A model generated the notes under the pieces. It was not told the DNA's origin, made no database searches, and saw only the letters and a list, made by a program, of their open reading frames with translations. Positions 1-12,990 of a stretch of DNA of 64,000 nt are shown here, one piece after another. This DNA is from Tolypeutes matacus (taxonomy: Eukaryota > Chordata > Mammalia > Cingulata > Chlamyphoridae), in contig JAKSZT010054458.1 of NCBI GenBank assembly GCA_026826555.1, positions 4,344,901-4,408,900 on the forward strand, in the 5' to 3' direction. Made by a program: the position numbers and the translations under genes. Position 1 is the stretch's first letter. Each line of letters opens with the position of its first letter.

Positions 1-104
1 GCAAGAAATTATAACAATGAGGTGGAGCCAGTGGCCACTTGACAGTTAACTATTGTTTTGTTTATATCCCCAGGAGCAGATCAATAGAGAGAGAACAGAA
101 GAGT

Positions 105-345
105 TTGAAGGATTTATTATACTTCTAGTTCCCCAGGAAAAGGTCAGAACACCAAGCAGGTCCATATAGGGAAAAAACCAGAGTCACTGGCAAGGCAGAG
201 ACAGCAAGTGGGTTGAGAAAGTGTCTTTATTTTGATTTCTGTGGGAAGCCTGTGAGGGAGGAGCAGGAACCCACCAGCATGGGATTGGCTGGCTGTAATT
301 GAAAACAGCCCACTACAACCTGGGTCAGAATTACCCATGCTTAGG
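105..345 (-). mobile_element. LTR-like remnant (ERV, 3' part)
   Basis: Read on the minus strand, this stretch has a CCAAT-like 'agccaatccc', then an AATAAA poly(A) signal at about 229-236, then a pyrimidine-rich stretch ending near 'cctggtgttctgacc'-like sequence. That order (U3, R with AATAAA, short U5) is typical of a retroviral LTR. No partner LTR or internal region is visible, and both ends are uncertain. It could also be another repeat that happens to carry a poly(A) signal. Confidence 0.4.
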
Positions 346-3300
346 TGGGGCTTGACTACGTGGAGACACCTATAGATGTTAAAGCATCAATTTAGAGGCT
401 AGCATATGCAGTTAATACAACTGTTTTCATTACTTAATACCTACCGGACTTCTATTTATCTTTTTAACTCTTTTAATTCTGTAAATGTCATTTTCCCAGG
501 TAAGCTTTTTTTTAAATTTTTAAATTAAATATTCACTTTTATATTTGGTCATTCTTCTTTGTAATAATCCTATTAGTTTTCTTCTAGAAGAACTGTCATA
601 AATAATAAAATATGAATTTTTACATATTTATTTTATTTGTATTTATTTATTTCTATGATCCCTGCTTCCCCCGGAACTACCACTCAATTGAAAAGTAAAT
701 CTATGATAATAGGAATAAAGAAGGCTATTTCCAAAAAAACTACTTTGTAAGTCCTAATATGTCAAAAACATTCAAAATAGTTTTGCAGTACAAACAAAAC
801 AATGATCTAATGATGAAGAGACTTGAAGAAAACTTACTCTGAATCAAGGAGAACACTACTAACAGCTGGAAATGATCACAGAAAAATACCATAGAATTGG
901 ATGATAGATAATTTATGCAGATGAATATTTAAAATATGATAAAAATGAAAAAAATATTAAAATAGAAAAATGTTGCAGGTATATATATGACAGCAATTTT
1001 GTATCCATAAACCTACAGAACTACATAGTTAAATTTAATGATCTCAACATGTTGTAAGGAAAGTTAAGGAAAATGTAAAACCAATGAACCATAACATGAT
1101 GAATTTACAGAAAATTAAGATGAAGGAATTTTCTGACAGAACAGAAGATCAAATTCTCCTACAGACATTTACAATGGTGGAAAATAACAACAAAAACAAT
1201 AATAATAATAAAGCTGACACAAGACTTTTATTTGTATTAGAAAATGCCAAGCAAGAGTTGAGTTTGAAAAATAAAGCAGGAAAAAGATTTTGTCTTTAGA
1301 CTAATGAGAAAAATTTCAAAATCATCATACTATTACAGTACAATTAATAAGTAAATAAATAATAAAAATTTTAAAAACACAATTTACACATTATTCAAAA
1401 TAGTTATACAAATTATATAGTAATATACTTTCAAAATATAAATAATAACAATGTTCTTAGTCAACACCAATGAGAATTGTCAAAACACGGGAAAAGATCC
1501 AAAGAGGAAATTCATTTAAAATGTTAGTCTGTTTGTCTGCATGTACATGTGTAATTGCATTGTGAAATACTGGAGAATATATATTATAGTTTTAGAGCCA
1601 TTATGACCAGGAATTGGGAAAAGGTAATATCTATGTTTCTTATTATATTTTAATCTCCATCTGAATCTTTTTAAAGGAATATTTTTTCCTTATGTAAAGC
1701 AACTGTATTTTCATATTTTAAATTAGTATCAAAGCAATGAGATTCAAGTATATATTTTAAAAGCATTTCTCAAAAAGTCTATTTTCTTTATATTGACAAC
1801 ACTAACTGATATGTCATTGAAATCAGGAATGAAACTTTAAGATTTTCATTTTTCTTCCCATATACCAGATAATGAATATCATGTGTTTTCATGGAATAAA
1901 GTAAAACAAAAAGTTAATGTCTCTTAAATATAAGAGGGAATATATTTTTTTCATGGTAACAAATTCCTACATTCAAAAAATCCACATGGGTTAGAATTCT
2001 TAAATTTTTTTATTGTGTTCATTAATTTTTTACTTAAAAATAATAAAAAAACCTGCAACTGCTGAGAAAACTCATTTACTATTTTTTGGTCTTCGAAAGA
2101 TTATTTGCTTTCTTTATATAAACTTTTAAAAAAGCAGTGTTGAAGAGCCTCTTAAAAACATTTATCCCAACATGGCTTTACAATAAAAATTATTTTAACC
2201 TTACAAAAACATTCAATTCTTTATGCAAGAGTTTTCAAGGATTTTTTCTTACAATGTATTTGCTTGTGCATTTGAATGTATGTATGCATGTATATACGCA
2301 AATGCATATATAAATAAATGTAAATTATAATATATTTATGATACTTTTTTTACTGAGTAGAGGAATATCTAGAACCCCACTTGCCTTTGCGGCTATATTA
2401 CCTAATGTTTTTTGAATAGAGAACAGCTGGATCATGACTAACTTAATGTTATAGGTATTTACTAAATAACAAATTTAGATCTTAAGTGGATAAATAGTAA
2501 TGAAATGTAGGGTGGAATTTTTTCTTTTATAGAGTAAGACAAACAAAAATTAAAGATTTGAATATCATTTCTATTCAGTAGTATGTAAAATTACCCATTG
2601 CTTTCTGATAATAAATTCTAAGAAATCATGCCAAGACTGATTTACCAGATGCTTCTTGATATTTCTTTTGATATTGAGTCCTTGCAAGGATATCTTTAGT
2701 ATTTAGAGGTCATTTGACCTTGGCTTTCAACTGCCTCTATAACCTTTTAGTTTGCTGAAGCCTTAGTTTTGTTTACAAGTGAATAAGGCATTTCTACAGA
2801 TAGTAAAGAAATACATAACCAGATATTACACTGATAAAAATAAATAAGAATTAACAGGTTCCCCACCACCACCACCATTTCTACAGACTTGTCCTCTTTC
2901 AAAAGTTTTTATTTTCCCATAATTGTTAGCAATAGCCAAAGGATAGACTATTTTATTGCCTCTTGTCCTCCATGTACTCCATATTAATCCATTTGGCCAG
3001 TCCCCTAGAATCTAATTCGGTTTACTCTGACATCCATTGTTAAGATTATTCCTTAAATTTGTCTTAAAACTTTTGCCACTTCATACAAAGTATGGCTAAC
3101 CAGTTATATCCTTGCATCTGAAACTCATCATGTTTCTCCTTTTTTTCGTATTTCTTTACAGTTATGATTGGTGGGTCTGAGAGTCAATCCTGCTCATTGT
3201 GCAAATATGAACTAACACAGTGAATCTGATTGTCAAACCAGAGTCACATAAATCAGAAACCCTGTCAGTGTCAAGCTTACTAATAAGATTAAGGATAGAA

Positions 3301-5570
3301 GCATTGGTGGAGCAGAGTGAGATCTTGGGCCTCCTGTCTAGTTCTTTAGATCAGATGTGTTATCTATGCAGAGTAATAGATATGGTATCTAGGTTATCAA
3401 GCATCTCATTTTATAGCATAATCATTACAGGACTTGCATCTCATTTTCCAGAGAGCTGTGTCATGAATTCAGATTGTTCTTTGTTTTCTCTTAGGTAATC
3501 TAAATCTAAATTTTCCTGTTAAGAAAATCCCATACATGTATGTTCTTTTATGGGCAAATATCAATTGACTATTTACCTGGAGATCCAACTGTCAACAAGA
3601 GTAGAGTGGGTGGACCACTTTCTTTTCCTTGGGGATATCCCTCTAATAAGCAGAAAGGAAATGGATCACAGGTCAGTAGCTTTAACTCCTTCTTCTCCAC
3701 TGGGTGAACAAATATGCCTAACTTGTTCACCCAGTGGAGAACTCTTGGCAACACACTTATTCACACAGTTAAGTAACTTTCTCAAAAATCCTTTATCAAT
3801 AAAACAGGTACTATTTTGATTTCCATCTACCATATTCTTGGGACTATCTCTAATATAATACTTTTCCATTATTTTCTCCTATTTGGTATGTCTGAAATCA
3901 AACTCATTGTCATCTCAAAGCAAATTCTTCCATTTTCATCTGCCCATTGCTTTTCATTATTAAAATTATTAGCAAATTCAAAATTACAAAATTACAGGAT
4001 TGTGAAATATACTTCAAAGATTTATAGAACCACAGTTTAACCTTTGAGTTTAACTGGAAAGTATGTTTAAAGGTTTTGAAATTTTCAAAAGATTCGACAA
4101 TTAATTTAAACCTTTATTTTATTCACATTGCCTAGAGAGCATTAGCCATTACAATGTAGTTTGATACATATTATTTAATAAAATAATATGGTCATATGAT
4201 GACTGATCCCTACTGGAATATAAATTGATGTTATTCTTATTTTCTATATGTGAATGAATTTATTTTACTGGTTTTACTAGGGTGTACACTTTATAAAGTA
4301 TGATGAAATTAATATATTTCAGGCTTCATTCATTTTCACAACTTATTTGATACCTGTATTCTCCCAATAATAATATGTATTTTAAAATTTCAGTTAGGTA
4401 ATACTATAATTGCAATATATTAATCATATTCCAATTTTAATGGAGTGAAATTGCTTATGTTCATATTTAAAGTGGTTTAAATGTGTACAGGACACATAAA
4501 CCAAGAAAAAATTTTTTTTTTTAATATTAAAAAAAGAAAACGAATTGAAAATTGCAAGTGAAAACCTATAAATAAGCAAATCAATAATGTAAACTCTCAA
4601 TCTTTATTTTTCTAGAAAATACCAATTTTTAGTACAATAAGTTATCTACAATTGATGTCAAGTGAATAACAAACTTACGTATTCAGAAGTTTATTCATCT
4701 TACTTTTTTTTACATTTTATAGTTTGTCAGTAGAATATTTTTTATTATGAAAACCATATAACTCACATAAATTTAATTTGGTTTATTTGTCATAAATGTT
4801 TTAATCCCCTGGTCTGATTACTGGGTAACATATTAATTTCTTCAATCCTAAATAATAAAACATTTCCCATTGTTGCCTGAAAAAAATGCAATATGACATC
4901 TCCTGTAAATACATTTTTCACTGTATTAAATCATCATACATCACTTTATTAATAAAAGAGCTTCACTAAAACAAAAATGGCATAACTTATCTTCATTTTG
5001 CCCAATCTAACAAACAAAAAGTGAATGTTACACATTTATGTATAAATGAATTAATATATTCTTAGTATTGACTCTACAGAGGGGGCATGAGTAAGAAATC
5101 TCTAAGTTTTTGTATAGATTTAATTTACACATGATGTTCATGTGATACTCCACACTTAACAAAGGATATTTTATACTAAAATATTTCCAATCAGGATTAA
5201 ATTGCTATGGGTATGTTAAAATGAGAGTGAATCATATTAAGTCTGAAAAAATTATTCTTTGGGCATAAATGGTTAGAGTTTTTATGAGAAACAAAATACT
5301 TATGACTCTCAGCACATGACTTAATTGGATTTAAAATAGCATTTAATGATGGATTATTCAAATGAGATTCTCTACTTTTATCTAAATTGTGATTCTTATA
5401 ATTCTACATAGCATTTAATTTAGAAATAAAGCATCAAGCTACTCAAGTTTATTTTGACTAAAGTATTTTAAGCAACTTGTAAAGGAACTAAGATTTGACA
5501 AGCTGTAAATTAAGGTATTAGTGTAGAAAATCAATATGTCATGTTCTTCAGATGTTTTGCCTTATGAGAC
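346..5570. other. AT-rich sequence, no gene seen
   Basis: Apart from the hairpin at 3693-3741, I see no coding region, RNA gene or confidently named repeat. Open frames are short and lack recognisable motifs. Runs of A/T and scattered simple sequence (for example ACC repeats near 2866) are present. Confidence 0.6.
3693..3741. repeat. Perfect 19-bp inverted repeat (hairpin)
   Basis: The left arm at 3693-3711 (ttctccactgggtgaacaa) is the exact reverse complement of the right arm at 3723-3741. The 11-nt spacer is 3712-3722. The first base outside each arm does not pair, so the palindrome ends sharply. Both arms are far richer in GC than the surrounding DNA. Confidence 0.95.
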
Positions 5571-5574
5571 AAAA

Positions 5575-5720
5575 AGTATGCTCCCTTCATTCATGCACTT
5601 ATTCACTCACTCACTCAACTGATCCGGAAACATTCTGGGCATTGACTGTGACCCTTCAATTATACTATGGAAAGACTGTGAGGAAGTTATAAGAAGCACA
5701 AAAAAAGCATTAGACATTGT
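5575..5720 (-). repeat. Possible L2 3'-end remnant
   Basis: The run 'tcattcatgcacttattcactcactcactcaac' style sequence followed by a 'gggcattgactgtg' block resembles the antisense of the L2 tail (ATTCA repeats next to a GCACTGTG block). It is highly decayed and the assignment is weak. Confidence 0.3.
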
Positions 5721-7084
5721 CCCAATATCTACATTAGACTTTGCCACAGTGTTTACGTTTTATTCTTAATTTATATTTTGGAAACAGTAAAACTGGTAAC
5801 CTATATGAAAGAGCATAAATTCAATCCAGATGAAAGAAAATATAGATTAATATAAATTAAAATAGAATGGACTTAAGCAAATGAAAGAATAATTACTTCA
5901 ATTAAGAATCGTCTTCTCTGGAAATATCACTACCAGCAGATGTTGTATACCTATACTGTGTCTGTAAATGTTCAATGAAACAAGAGGTTGCTAAAAAGAC
6001 TAGTGTTATGAAGGAAATCAAAGGCTTTTAGAAAAACATATTAAATAATCTTTTATGGATAATCTCATCCACATTTATAACAGATGTTGAAAGCCAAGTT
6101 TGAACTTAAGGTGACTATAAATTCAGCAGTAGCAAACAAGTAAATACTTTAGTGCTTTTTAAAGTTTTCCAATCTCACTGTGGTATTTTCTATTGAGAGA
6201 GCCTGAAAAATGGGAGATAAATTAGAGGGTTAGTGCTTAATCTAGATATAAAAGAATGAAGATTGAGATTTTTGGTTGGAAAAAAAATCTTTCAGAGGTT
6301 CCAAAATAATGTAATATATTGGCTAGTGATTCACCATCAGAAGCATGGTGAAAAAAATATGATATTTAAAGATGACTTTACTTTGGAAGTGTCTAAATTC
6401 CTGCCTCTCTCTTCCTTAGAGAGATAGAGAGAGAGAAAAGAAATGTGTATTCTTCAAACTTGGAAGAGAACATTCTGAGGAAATGAAATTGAGAAAAATG
6501 GTCTACATTTTTACTTGGAAATTTTATTCAATAGTTCTCCATCTAGACCTACTTTTCCTCTACGAACTTGGACATTATTTGGAGAAAAGATACCAAAATC
6601 ATTAATCTTAAAATTATGTATTTAGATAAATTTGGGACAGACAAATTTAAGTTTGGTGATTGTCTGCCTTACTGTATTTGAGCCTAATTTGTTTTACTTG
6701 AAGATTTCCTTTTGTGATCATGAATCATGCATCCACATGGTAATAAATTATCCTCTTAGTTCTAGTACATGTTCCCTGAAAATTGGCCAAAACTGTGGAG
6801 AAAATGAAAACTTTAATTGAAGCTTTAATCGAAATTTCACTTTTTAAAAAATTTTAGCTTTTAAAAGCACCTCTTGTAAAATTGTAAAATAAATAGAAAA
6901 ATAGATTGAAAGAAATTACAATTTTTAAAAGAGAGTGAAAGGCCAGGATAGATTTTATATAATCAATTATAAGAAATAGAAGCTTCACTTTTATTGCCTA
7001 GTTTGCTTATCTGAGTGCAAGCCCTTGATATGAAGACATAAATGACACCAGAGAGCAGTGTGGAATAAGGATGCTTTTTTTTTT
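5721..7084. other. AT-rich sequence, nothing recognised
   Basis: No gene, RNA or named repeat seen. A short GA-rich tract lies near 6418-6440. Confidence 0.55.
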
Positions 7085-7340
7085 ATTATTATTTTTTTTT
7101 ACTGTGGGTAAAAATCAAAATTTTCACAATACATACCAACATTTGCAAAATGATATATAAATATATGTGCATTTGCTAACAAAAATGTTATTTATGTATA
7201 TATATAAATATATTTTAAGAGGTGCTTAGATACCCAAAATATTACACGGAACCCACTGGGATTCCCATGTTGCCCACCTCTCACACCTCCCACCACATCC
7301 CACACAAACATCTCCCACAAGTGTGGCCCACCACCCTTTT
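7085..7340 (-). mobile_element. L1-tail-like repeat 'X', copy 1 (diverged)
   Basis: The T-rich left side followed by 'aagaggtgcttagata' and a C-rich block (7250-7330) matches, in the same order, the repeats at 33070, 41373 and 50775. This is the most diverged of the four. The poly(T) on the left places the element on the minus strand with its A-tail at the low coordinate. The 3' sequence is like the 3' UTR of an L1. The name is left open. Confidence 0.55.
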
Positions 7341-8984
7341 TGAACATATAAAGTCTAAGTAACCTAGAAAGAAATAAAAGGAAATATAGAAAGAGGGGAT
7401 TAGAATACCAGGAAAATATACACAAAATATTTTAAAATATTTCAGTATCAGTATTGATAAGGGCCTTAATTCTCTACTTCAATTTGTATGAAAAGGTAAT
7501 AATGAGTAAGGAAAAAGATTGGAATGAAAGCAGCAAAACCATTGAGGTAAAAAGTGCCTTTTCAAGCAACTCATCAAACAATTTAACTTTCTGTGGTTTT
7601 ATGTAAAACTAAACATCTTAAATATTTCACTAATAATACAATCATAGTATACTTTTATTCAGACAAAAGATATAATATTTAACCTTTTTTTACCTCCCCA
7701 ACCAAATAGAAGTGGTTCAGCCTGATTTAATGCCTTGCTTTATAAAGGCAAACAAAGCCTTTTCCTGAGAAACACATTTTGGTTTCTGTAGTTGTAAATA
7801 TAATTAAATCTATAAAGTTCCTGTTTCTAAGAAACCTCTTGTAGGGGGTCATAATTATGAAATTAGAGGATATAGCTAAATGATAGAGTCAGGTTTATGG
7901 CCTTTCCATTAACAGTAGTATTCATATAATTATTTCTTCTAGGAGATAATTATATTGCCTATTGTCTATAGATACCAATAAAATACCAGATATCTATGTC
8001 TGATTTTGAAGACTATTGAGAATATTAATTATATTCAATGTTGGAAGCATTTGGGTTTACTTATATTTTTTATATTATTAAAAACTAAAACTAATGTCAA
8101 ATGTAATGAATTGGATATTTATCAAAATGTATTGCATACTTTATATAATTAATACAATCAACAGTGCTAACTTTTATTTTCCAATAATTTTTTCTTTATG
8201 CAAAACTTGTGGAGGGAATACTATATCTCAGGATTGTGTTTACCATTGATGATATAATAATAAATAATATAGAAACCAAGTCATTGGTATGGCAATTATA
8301 ATCTGGGATGGAGCAAGACCTTAAATCAATAATTATGCAATATGCTTATAATTACAAAATAATTTGTATTAAAAAAAAGTATAAGATTTTGTGAATGAGT
8401 ATTATACAGATCTAAATTTGTTTGAGGGAATTAAAGAAAGCACCTCTTGAGCCTTATAATCATATAAAGAATAAAGTTCTTGAAAAATTAAAATATTTTG
8501 AAGCTATGAGAAATTTAGTTAAGTTCCATTTTGCTTAAGTATATGAACAAGGGTGAAGGAAAGTGCAAGTAATCATATACATGACAGGAAATATTAAACA
8601 ATTTACTCTAATTATTTTTTTATGATTCAAAACATAAATTAAAGATTTAAATCAAAACTCAAAGTAAGGGAAGAATAGCATTTATGGTTTTAAAGATCAT
8701 TGATTTATGCAATCAGGGAATCTTAAAGGAATAAAATGAGGAGAATACAGGTTGGGAGACTACTGTCATATTCCAGATGGCTGAGGCATAACAGCCATTA
8801 GATGAAGAGAAGTGCTAAATATGGTTTGGAAACAATTTAAAATTAAGAGGTATGAGAAAATGTAATAAAGAATAATTGTTGCAGGTAGAAATTGAAACAC
8901 CTAAAGAATATCAGGAAAATTAGGAATGGAAAATGTAAGAATCTCAACAAAGAAAAAAATTATAAAAGAAACAAACAGGAACAC
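7341..8984. other. AT-rich sequence, nothing recognised
   Basis: No gene, RNA or repeat that I can name. Only short accidental frames are open. Confidence 0.5.
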
Positions 8985-10083
8985 TGGGACTCAAGACCAA
9001 AATAACTGAAATAAAAAAATTATTTAGAGGGTTTCAATAGCAGATTGTAGACAATAGAAGAAAGAATCAGTGAACTAGAAAATAAAACAAGTGAAATGAT
9101 TCATGCTGAGTTGCAGGAAGCAACAAAAGAATGAAAAGAAGTGAACAGAGACTAAGGGACTAGTTGGACACCATCAAAATTACCAATATACACATTATGG
9201 GAGTCTCAGAAATAGAAGAATAAAGACAGAAATATTCAAAGACATAATATCAGAAACTTTCAAATTTAATGAAAGACATGAAAATACATATTCAAGAAGC
9301 CCAAGAAACAATAAGGACAAACTCAAAGAGAAACACATCTTGATAAATATTGTACTCGAAGTGTCAATTGCTAAGGATAAGGTGAGAGTTACAAAAGCTT
9401 CATGAGAAAAGCAATATATTAATGTACAAAGGAGCCCAAATAAGATTAAATGCAAATTTCTTATCAGAAAACATGGAGACAAGAAGGCATTAGGGCAAAA
9501 TATTTAAAACACTGAAAGAAAATAATTACCAACCAAACATTTTTATCCGGCCAGACTGTCTTTTAAATATGAGAGAAATATTAATACATTCCCAAACAAA
9601 CAAAATCTGAAGCTGTTCATCATCATTATATCTGACCTACAAACACTGCTAAAGCATACTTTTCAGACTGAAATGAAAGGGCATAAGACAGTGGATCAAA
9701 GTAGCATAAAGTTATAGGATGTCTGGTAAAGGTAACTATATGGGTAATTATAAATGCTAGTACCACTGTATTGTGTATTTGGTATGGAACACCACTTTTT
9801 ACTTCTTAACAGGTTTTACAATACAAATACATAAAAAGTAACCATAATCATATGGCTTTGAATGTACAATGTATAAAAATATAATTTTTGTAATGTACAA
9901 CAAAACGATAGGTTATTTGAAAGTTATCAGAACAGTCTTTGTATATGCTTTTGAAGTTGTTAGTCTCAAATCAGTTATGGTTACTATAGATCTAGGATAT
10001 TAAATTTAAGCCACATGCTAACCACAAAGAAAATGTCTGAAAATTTGACAGAAGGTGAATTAATTTATCAGTTGCTTAAACAA
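8985..10083 (+). mobile_element. Sense L1 remnant A, part 1: ORF1 end and inter-ORF region
   Basis: The sequence follows an L1M/HAL1-type element. First comes an ORF1 stretch with 'gaatcagtgaactagaaaa' (coiled-coil end) and the 'accaatatacacattatggg' block that encodes the RRM start (about 9180-9200). The ORF1 C-terminal part follows to about 9560, then the long spacer between ORF1 and ORF2. Stops and indels are frequent. It is interrupted at 10083 by a MaLR LTR and resumes at 10490. Confidence 0.8.
9000..9560 (+). pseudogene. L1 ORF1 protein remnant
   Basis: L1 ORF1 encodes the RNA-binding, trimer-forming chaperone of the L1 ribonucleoprotein. In this remnant the DNA keeps the order coiled coil, RRM, C-terminal domain, but no frame stays open long enough to make a protein. 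The RRM start is recognisable at 9180-9205 and the C-terminal domain around 9440-9560. A stop follows soon after the coiled coil. The element is old and certainly inactive. Confidence 0.7.
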
Positions 10084-10489
10084 ATAATATACAATGTTTT
10101 GGCTTAACAACAGGAATTTATTGGCTTATGATTTCAGATGCCAGAAGGCTTGCATCCTCCAATTGTCAGCATCTGCTGGTTGGGTGGCAATTTTTGGCAT
10201 TCTTTGAATTTTCTGTCACATGGCAATGCACATGGCAGCATCTTCATTGTATTCTTCTGGATTCCATTTCTGGCTTTTGAATGCTCCCCATGGCTCCCTC
10301 TTCTGTATCCATTTTTTTTTTTTACTTATGAGGAGTTCAGCAATACTGGATTGAAACCCATCTTTCATTCAGTTTGGACCCACCTTAACTAATAACATGT
10401 TCAAAAGTTCTTTTTTACAAATAGATTCACAGCCATAAGACTATGGACTGGAACACAAATATGCTTTTGTGGGGGACATAATTCAAGTG
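10084..10489 (-). mobile_element. MaLR/MLT1-like LTR inside L1 remnant A
   Basis: The plus strand shows 'ggcttaacaacaggaattta' near its left end and 'gggggacataattcaa' at its right end. These are the reverse complement of the 3' and 5' parts of MLT1-type LTRs, with the AATAAA signal in the first block. Both sides resume the same L1, so the LTR was inserted into it. Related copies lie at 24507, 61846 and 62976. No intact target-site duplication could be picked out. Confidence 0.75.
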
Positions 10490-11716
10490 ACACAAAATGG
10501 TATACTACAAAAATTAAATATACATGAATGTAGGCATTAATGGAAGATTAATAAAGATATAAGAATTATAAAGACCAAAAAGGTAAATGGAAGAAGAAAG
10601 TACTACATGATCAGTAGTCACTATAAATGTAAATGGACTAAATTGTTTGGACAAAGATAGATATTGGCAGAATGTATAAAAATATGTATGTCATTACTTT
10701 ATTCACCATTGCACTAGAAGTTCTAGTCAGAGTAATTAGGCAATAAAAAGATATAGAAGGCATCCAAATTAGAAAGATGTAAAACATTCACTATTTTCTG
10801 ATGACATGATCCAAATATAAAAAATCCATAACAAAACTTGTAGAGGTAATAAACAAATCATCCATGTTGCGGGAACAATGAATATGTGAACATTGGTAGT
10901 GTTTCTATATACTACTAATAAATAATATGAAGAATAAATGAAGGAAAAAAAATTCATTTTCAATATCAGTTAAAGAATCAAATATCTAGGGATAAATCTA
11001 AACAAGGATGTAAAGGATTTGTACTTAAAAAACTACAAAAAAATTGTCACCTACTGTAGGGAACAAGAGAACTAAATAAATGGAAGGATATTCTATTGTC
11101 ATATGTTGGAAGAATAAATATGTTTAAGATATGAATTCCATTCAAAATAATTTACAGATTCAACAAAATCCCAATCAAAATACAAACTTCTTTGCAATAA
11201 TGGCAAAAACAATACTCAAATTTATATGGGAGGATAAGAGACCCTGAAGAACCAAACCCATCATGAAAAAGAAAAACAAATTTGGAGGGCTCACATATTT
11301 CCAATATTATAACATATTACTAAGCTACCATAATCAAAACAGCACAATACTAGAACAAGGAGAGACATATAGAAAAATGCAATTGCCCAGAGTTCATAAA
11401 TAATCCTTCACATCTATGGTCAATTGATTTTTGGCAAGGGTGTTAATCCAGTCAGTGGGGAAAGAAGAATCTCTTCAACAAATGGTGCTGGAAAAACTGC
11501 ATATTCATATGCAAAAGAATGAGGGTGGACAGATCCTTCACACTGTATATAAAACTTAACTCAAAATACATCAGACTTAAACATAGAAACTAAAATTATA
11601 AAACTCCTGAAAGAAAACATAACAAAGCATCTCATACATAAAAAGATTGTGTCATGAAAGTAAACTACAGAATGGGAGAAAATATTTGGAGATCACATAT
11701 CTAGATAGTAATGTAT
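10490..11716 (+). mobile_element. Sense L1 remnant A, part 2: end of spacer and ORF2
   Basis: The L1 spacer continues to about 10675, then jumps directly into the reverse transcriptase part of ORF2 ('gcactagaagttctagtcag', 10711 on). The ORF2 start, endonuclease and early RT are therefore deleted. The RT and thumb sequence runs on to 11716, where a foreign insert begins. Confidence 0.8.
10700..11716 (+). pseudogene. L1 ORF2 (reverse transcriptase) remnant
   Basis: L1 ORF2 encodes the endonuclease and reverse transcriptase that copy L1 RNA into the genome. Only the distal RT and following part is left here. The catalytic block at about 10790-10806 reads L-F-S-D-D-M, so both aspartates survive while the usual alanine is serine. 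Downstream the thumb region (about 10950-11260) and the region that usually reads as 'ggtgctggaaaaactg' (11482-11498) are clear. Frameshifts and stops are scattered, so nothing is expressed as a working enzyme. Confidence 0.75.
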
Positions 11717-12075
11717 ATATTATACATGCTGATTGGTGGGAACATTAGCCTCCTCTTCCATTTGGTTCCCCAAACCTTGGAAGCCTTTCTTATAATTCAA
11801 ATGAAGAAAAATGGATGATTACTCACTGAGGAAACTGCTTAGAAGAAGAGAAAAGGACAAATACTTATATTTGGGGAGCCCTCCACTATCACAGCCAAGT
11901 CTCCTTCCATTTACCTTCTAATGAGGCACCAATACACACAGAGCTTTCACATTTAAACTGTTAAATGTGAGTGACTAGTGCTTCCACAAATTACAATGAT
12001 ATATTCTGGGCAAAATATTAAAAAATGCTAGTATTTAAAGCTTTCTTCTGTTTCACTCTAATGCTTTAAATACTA
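11717..12075. repeat. Inserted duplicate of 13327-13673, with a fold-back end
   Basis: Positions 11717-12041 repeat 13327-13650 with a single difference, a one-G indel in a G run near 11873. Positions 12040-12075 are the exact reverse complement of 13638-13673. The result is a 12-bp inverted repeat (agtatttaaagc, 12030-12041, and 12063-12074) whose 21-nt centre is flipped relative to the source. L1 sequence flanks the insert on both sides. The content itself is not a family I recognise. It carries a 10-bp hairpin near 11947-11970. Confidence 0.95.
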
Positions 12076-12175
12076 TCTAGAATATATAAAGTAATCCTAG
12101 AACTCAACAACAAAAATTTTTTAAAAAATTAATTAAAAAATGGGGAAAACACTTAAATAGCCGTTTCTCCAAGGA

Positions 12176-12209
<34 letters not shown>

Positions 12210-12985
12210 TCAAAAAGCACATGAAAAGATGCTCAATATCATTAACCATTAGGTAAATACAATTTAAAACCACTATTTCATACTCATGGAATGGCTACTA
12301 TTAAAAATGAAAAATAACAAGGGTGGAGAGAATGTGGTGAAATAGAAACATTCATTTGTTGTTAGTGGGAATGTAAAGTGATACAGCTGCTATAGAAAAC
12401 AGATTGTCTATTTTAAGAAAGTTAAGTGTAGAATTTTCATATTACCTGGAAATCCCACTACTAAGTGTATACTAAAAATAAAGCAGGGACATGAACATGT
12501 ATTTGCACACAGATATTCATAGTGGCATTATTCACAATTGCCAAAAGATGGAAGCAACACTAGTGTCCATCAAGAGATGAATGGAAAAACAAAGTGGTGT
12601 ATATACATATATGAAATATTACTTAGCCAAAAAGAAATGAAATGAAAACATGGTTGAAATTTGAAGACATCATATTGATTGAAATAAGCCAGACACAAAA
12701 AGAGAAATATTATATCACTAATATGAAATATTAGAATGAGGAAATTCTTAGATCCAGAGACTAGCATACAGGTAACCAGGCACTGCTGTGGAAGTAAGGA
12801 ATGGAGAGCTAATGCTTAATTATTACAGAGTTTCTATGTGGGATGATGGTAACTATTAGTAATGGATGAATGTGATGGTAGCACATCACTATGAATGTAA
12901 TTAACACCAATTAATTATATATTTGAAAGTGGTTAAAATGGAAAATTTTGTTATATATCTGTTTTCAGAATAGTTTTTTTAAAAA
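12076..12985 (+). mobile_element. Sense L1 remnant A, part 3: ORF2 end and 3' UTR
   Basis: L1 sequence resumes at 12076 ('tctagaatatataaag'), matching the expected next step after 'cacatatctagatagtaatg' before the insert. The C-terminal ORF2 region and 3' UTR follow, ending near 'gtggttaaaatggaaaattt' (12930-12950). An (AT)n tract at 12178-12207 has grown inside it. Confidence 0.8.
12178..12207. repeat. (AT)15 microsatellite
   Basis: A pure alternating AT run lies where an L1 ORF2 normally has a short 'gatatacaaatgg'-like sequence, so it appears to have expanded from L1 sequence. Confidence 0.95.
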
Positions 12986-12990
12986 TCATG

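Noticed and set aside
3723..3755. Hairpin as a bacterial-type terminator
   Set aside because: No T-run follows the stem and the context is vertebrate genomic DNA.
10138..10392. 84-codon frame with hydrophobic stretches, resembling a small membrane protein
   Set aside because: It falls inside a MaLR LTR. A similar frame appears at 61895-62236 in another copy of the same LTR, so it is a repeat by-product.
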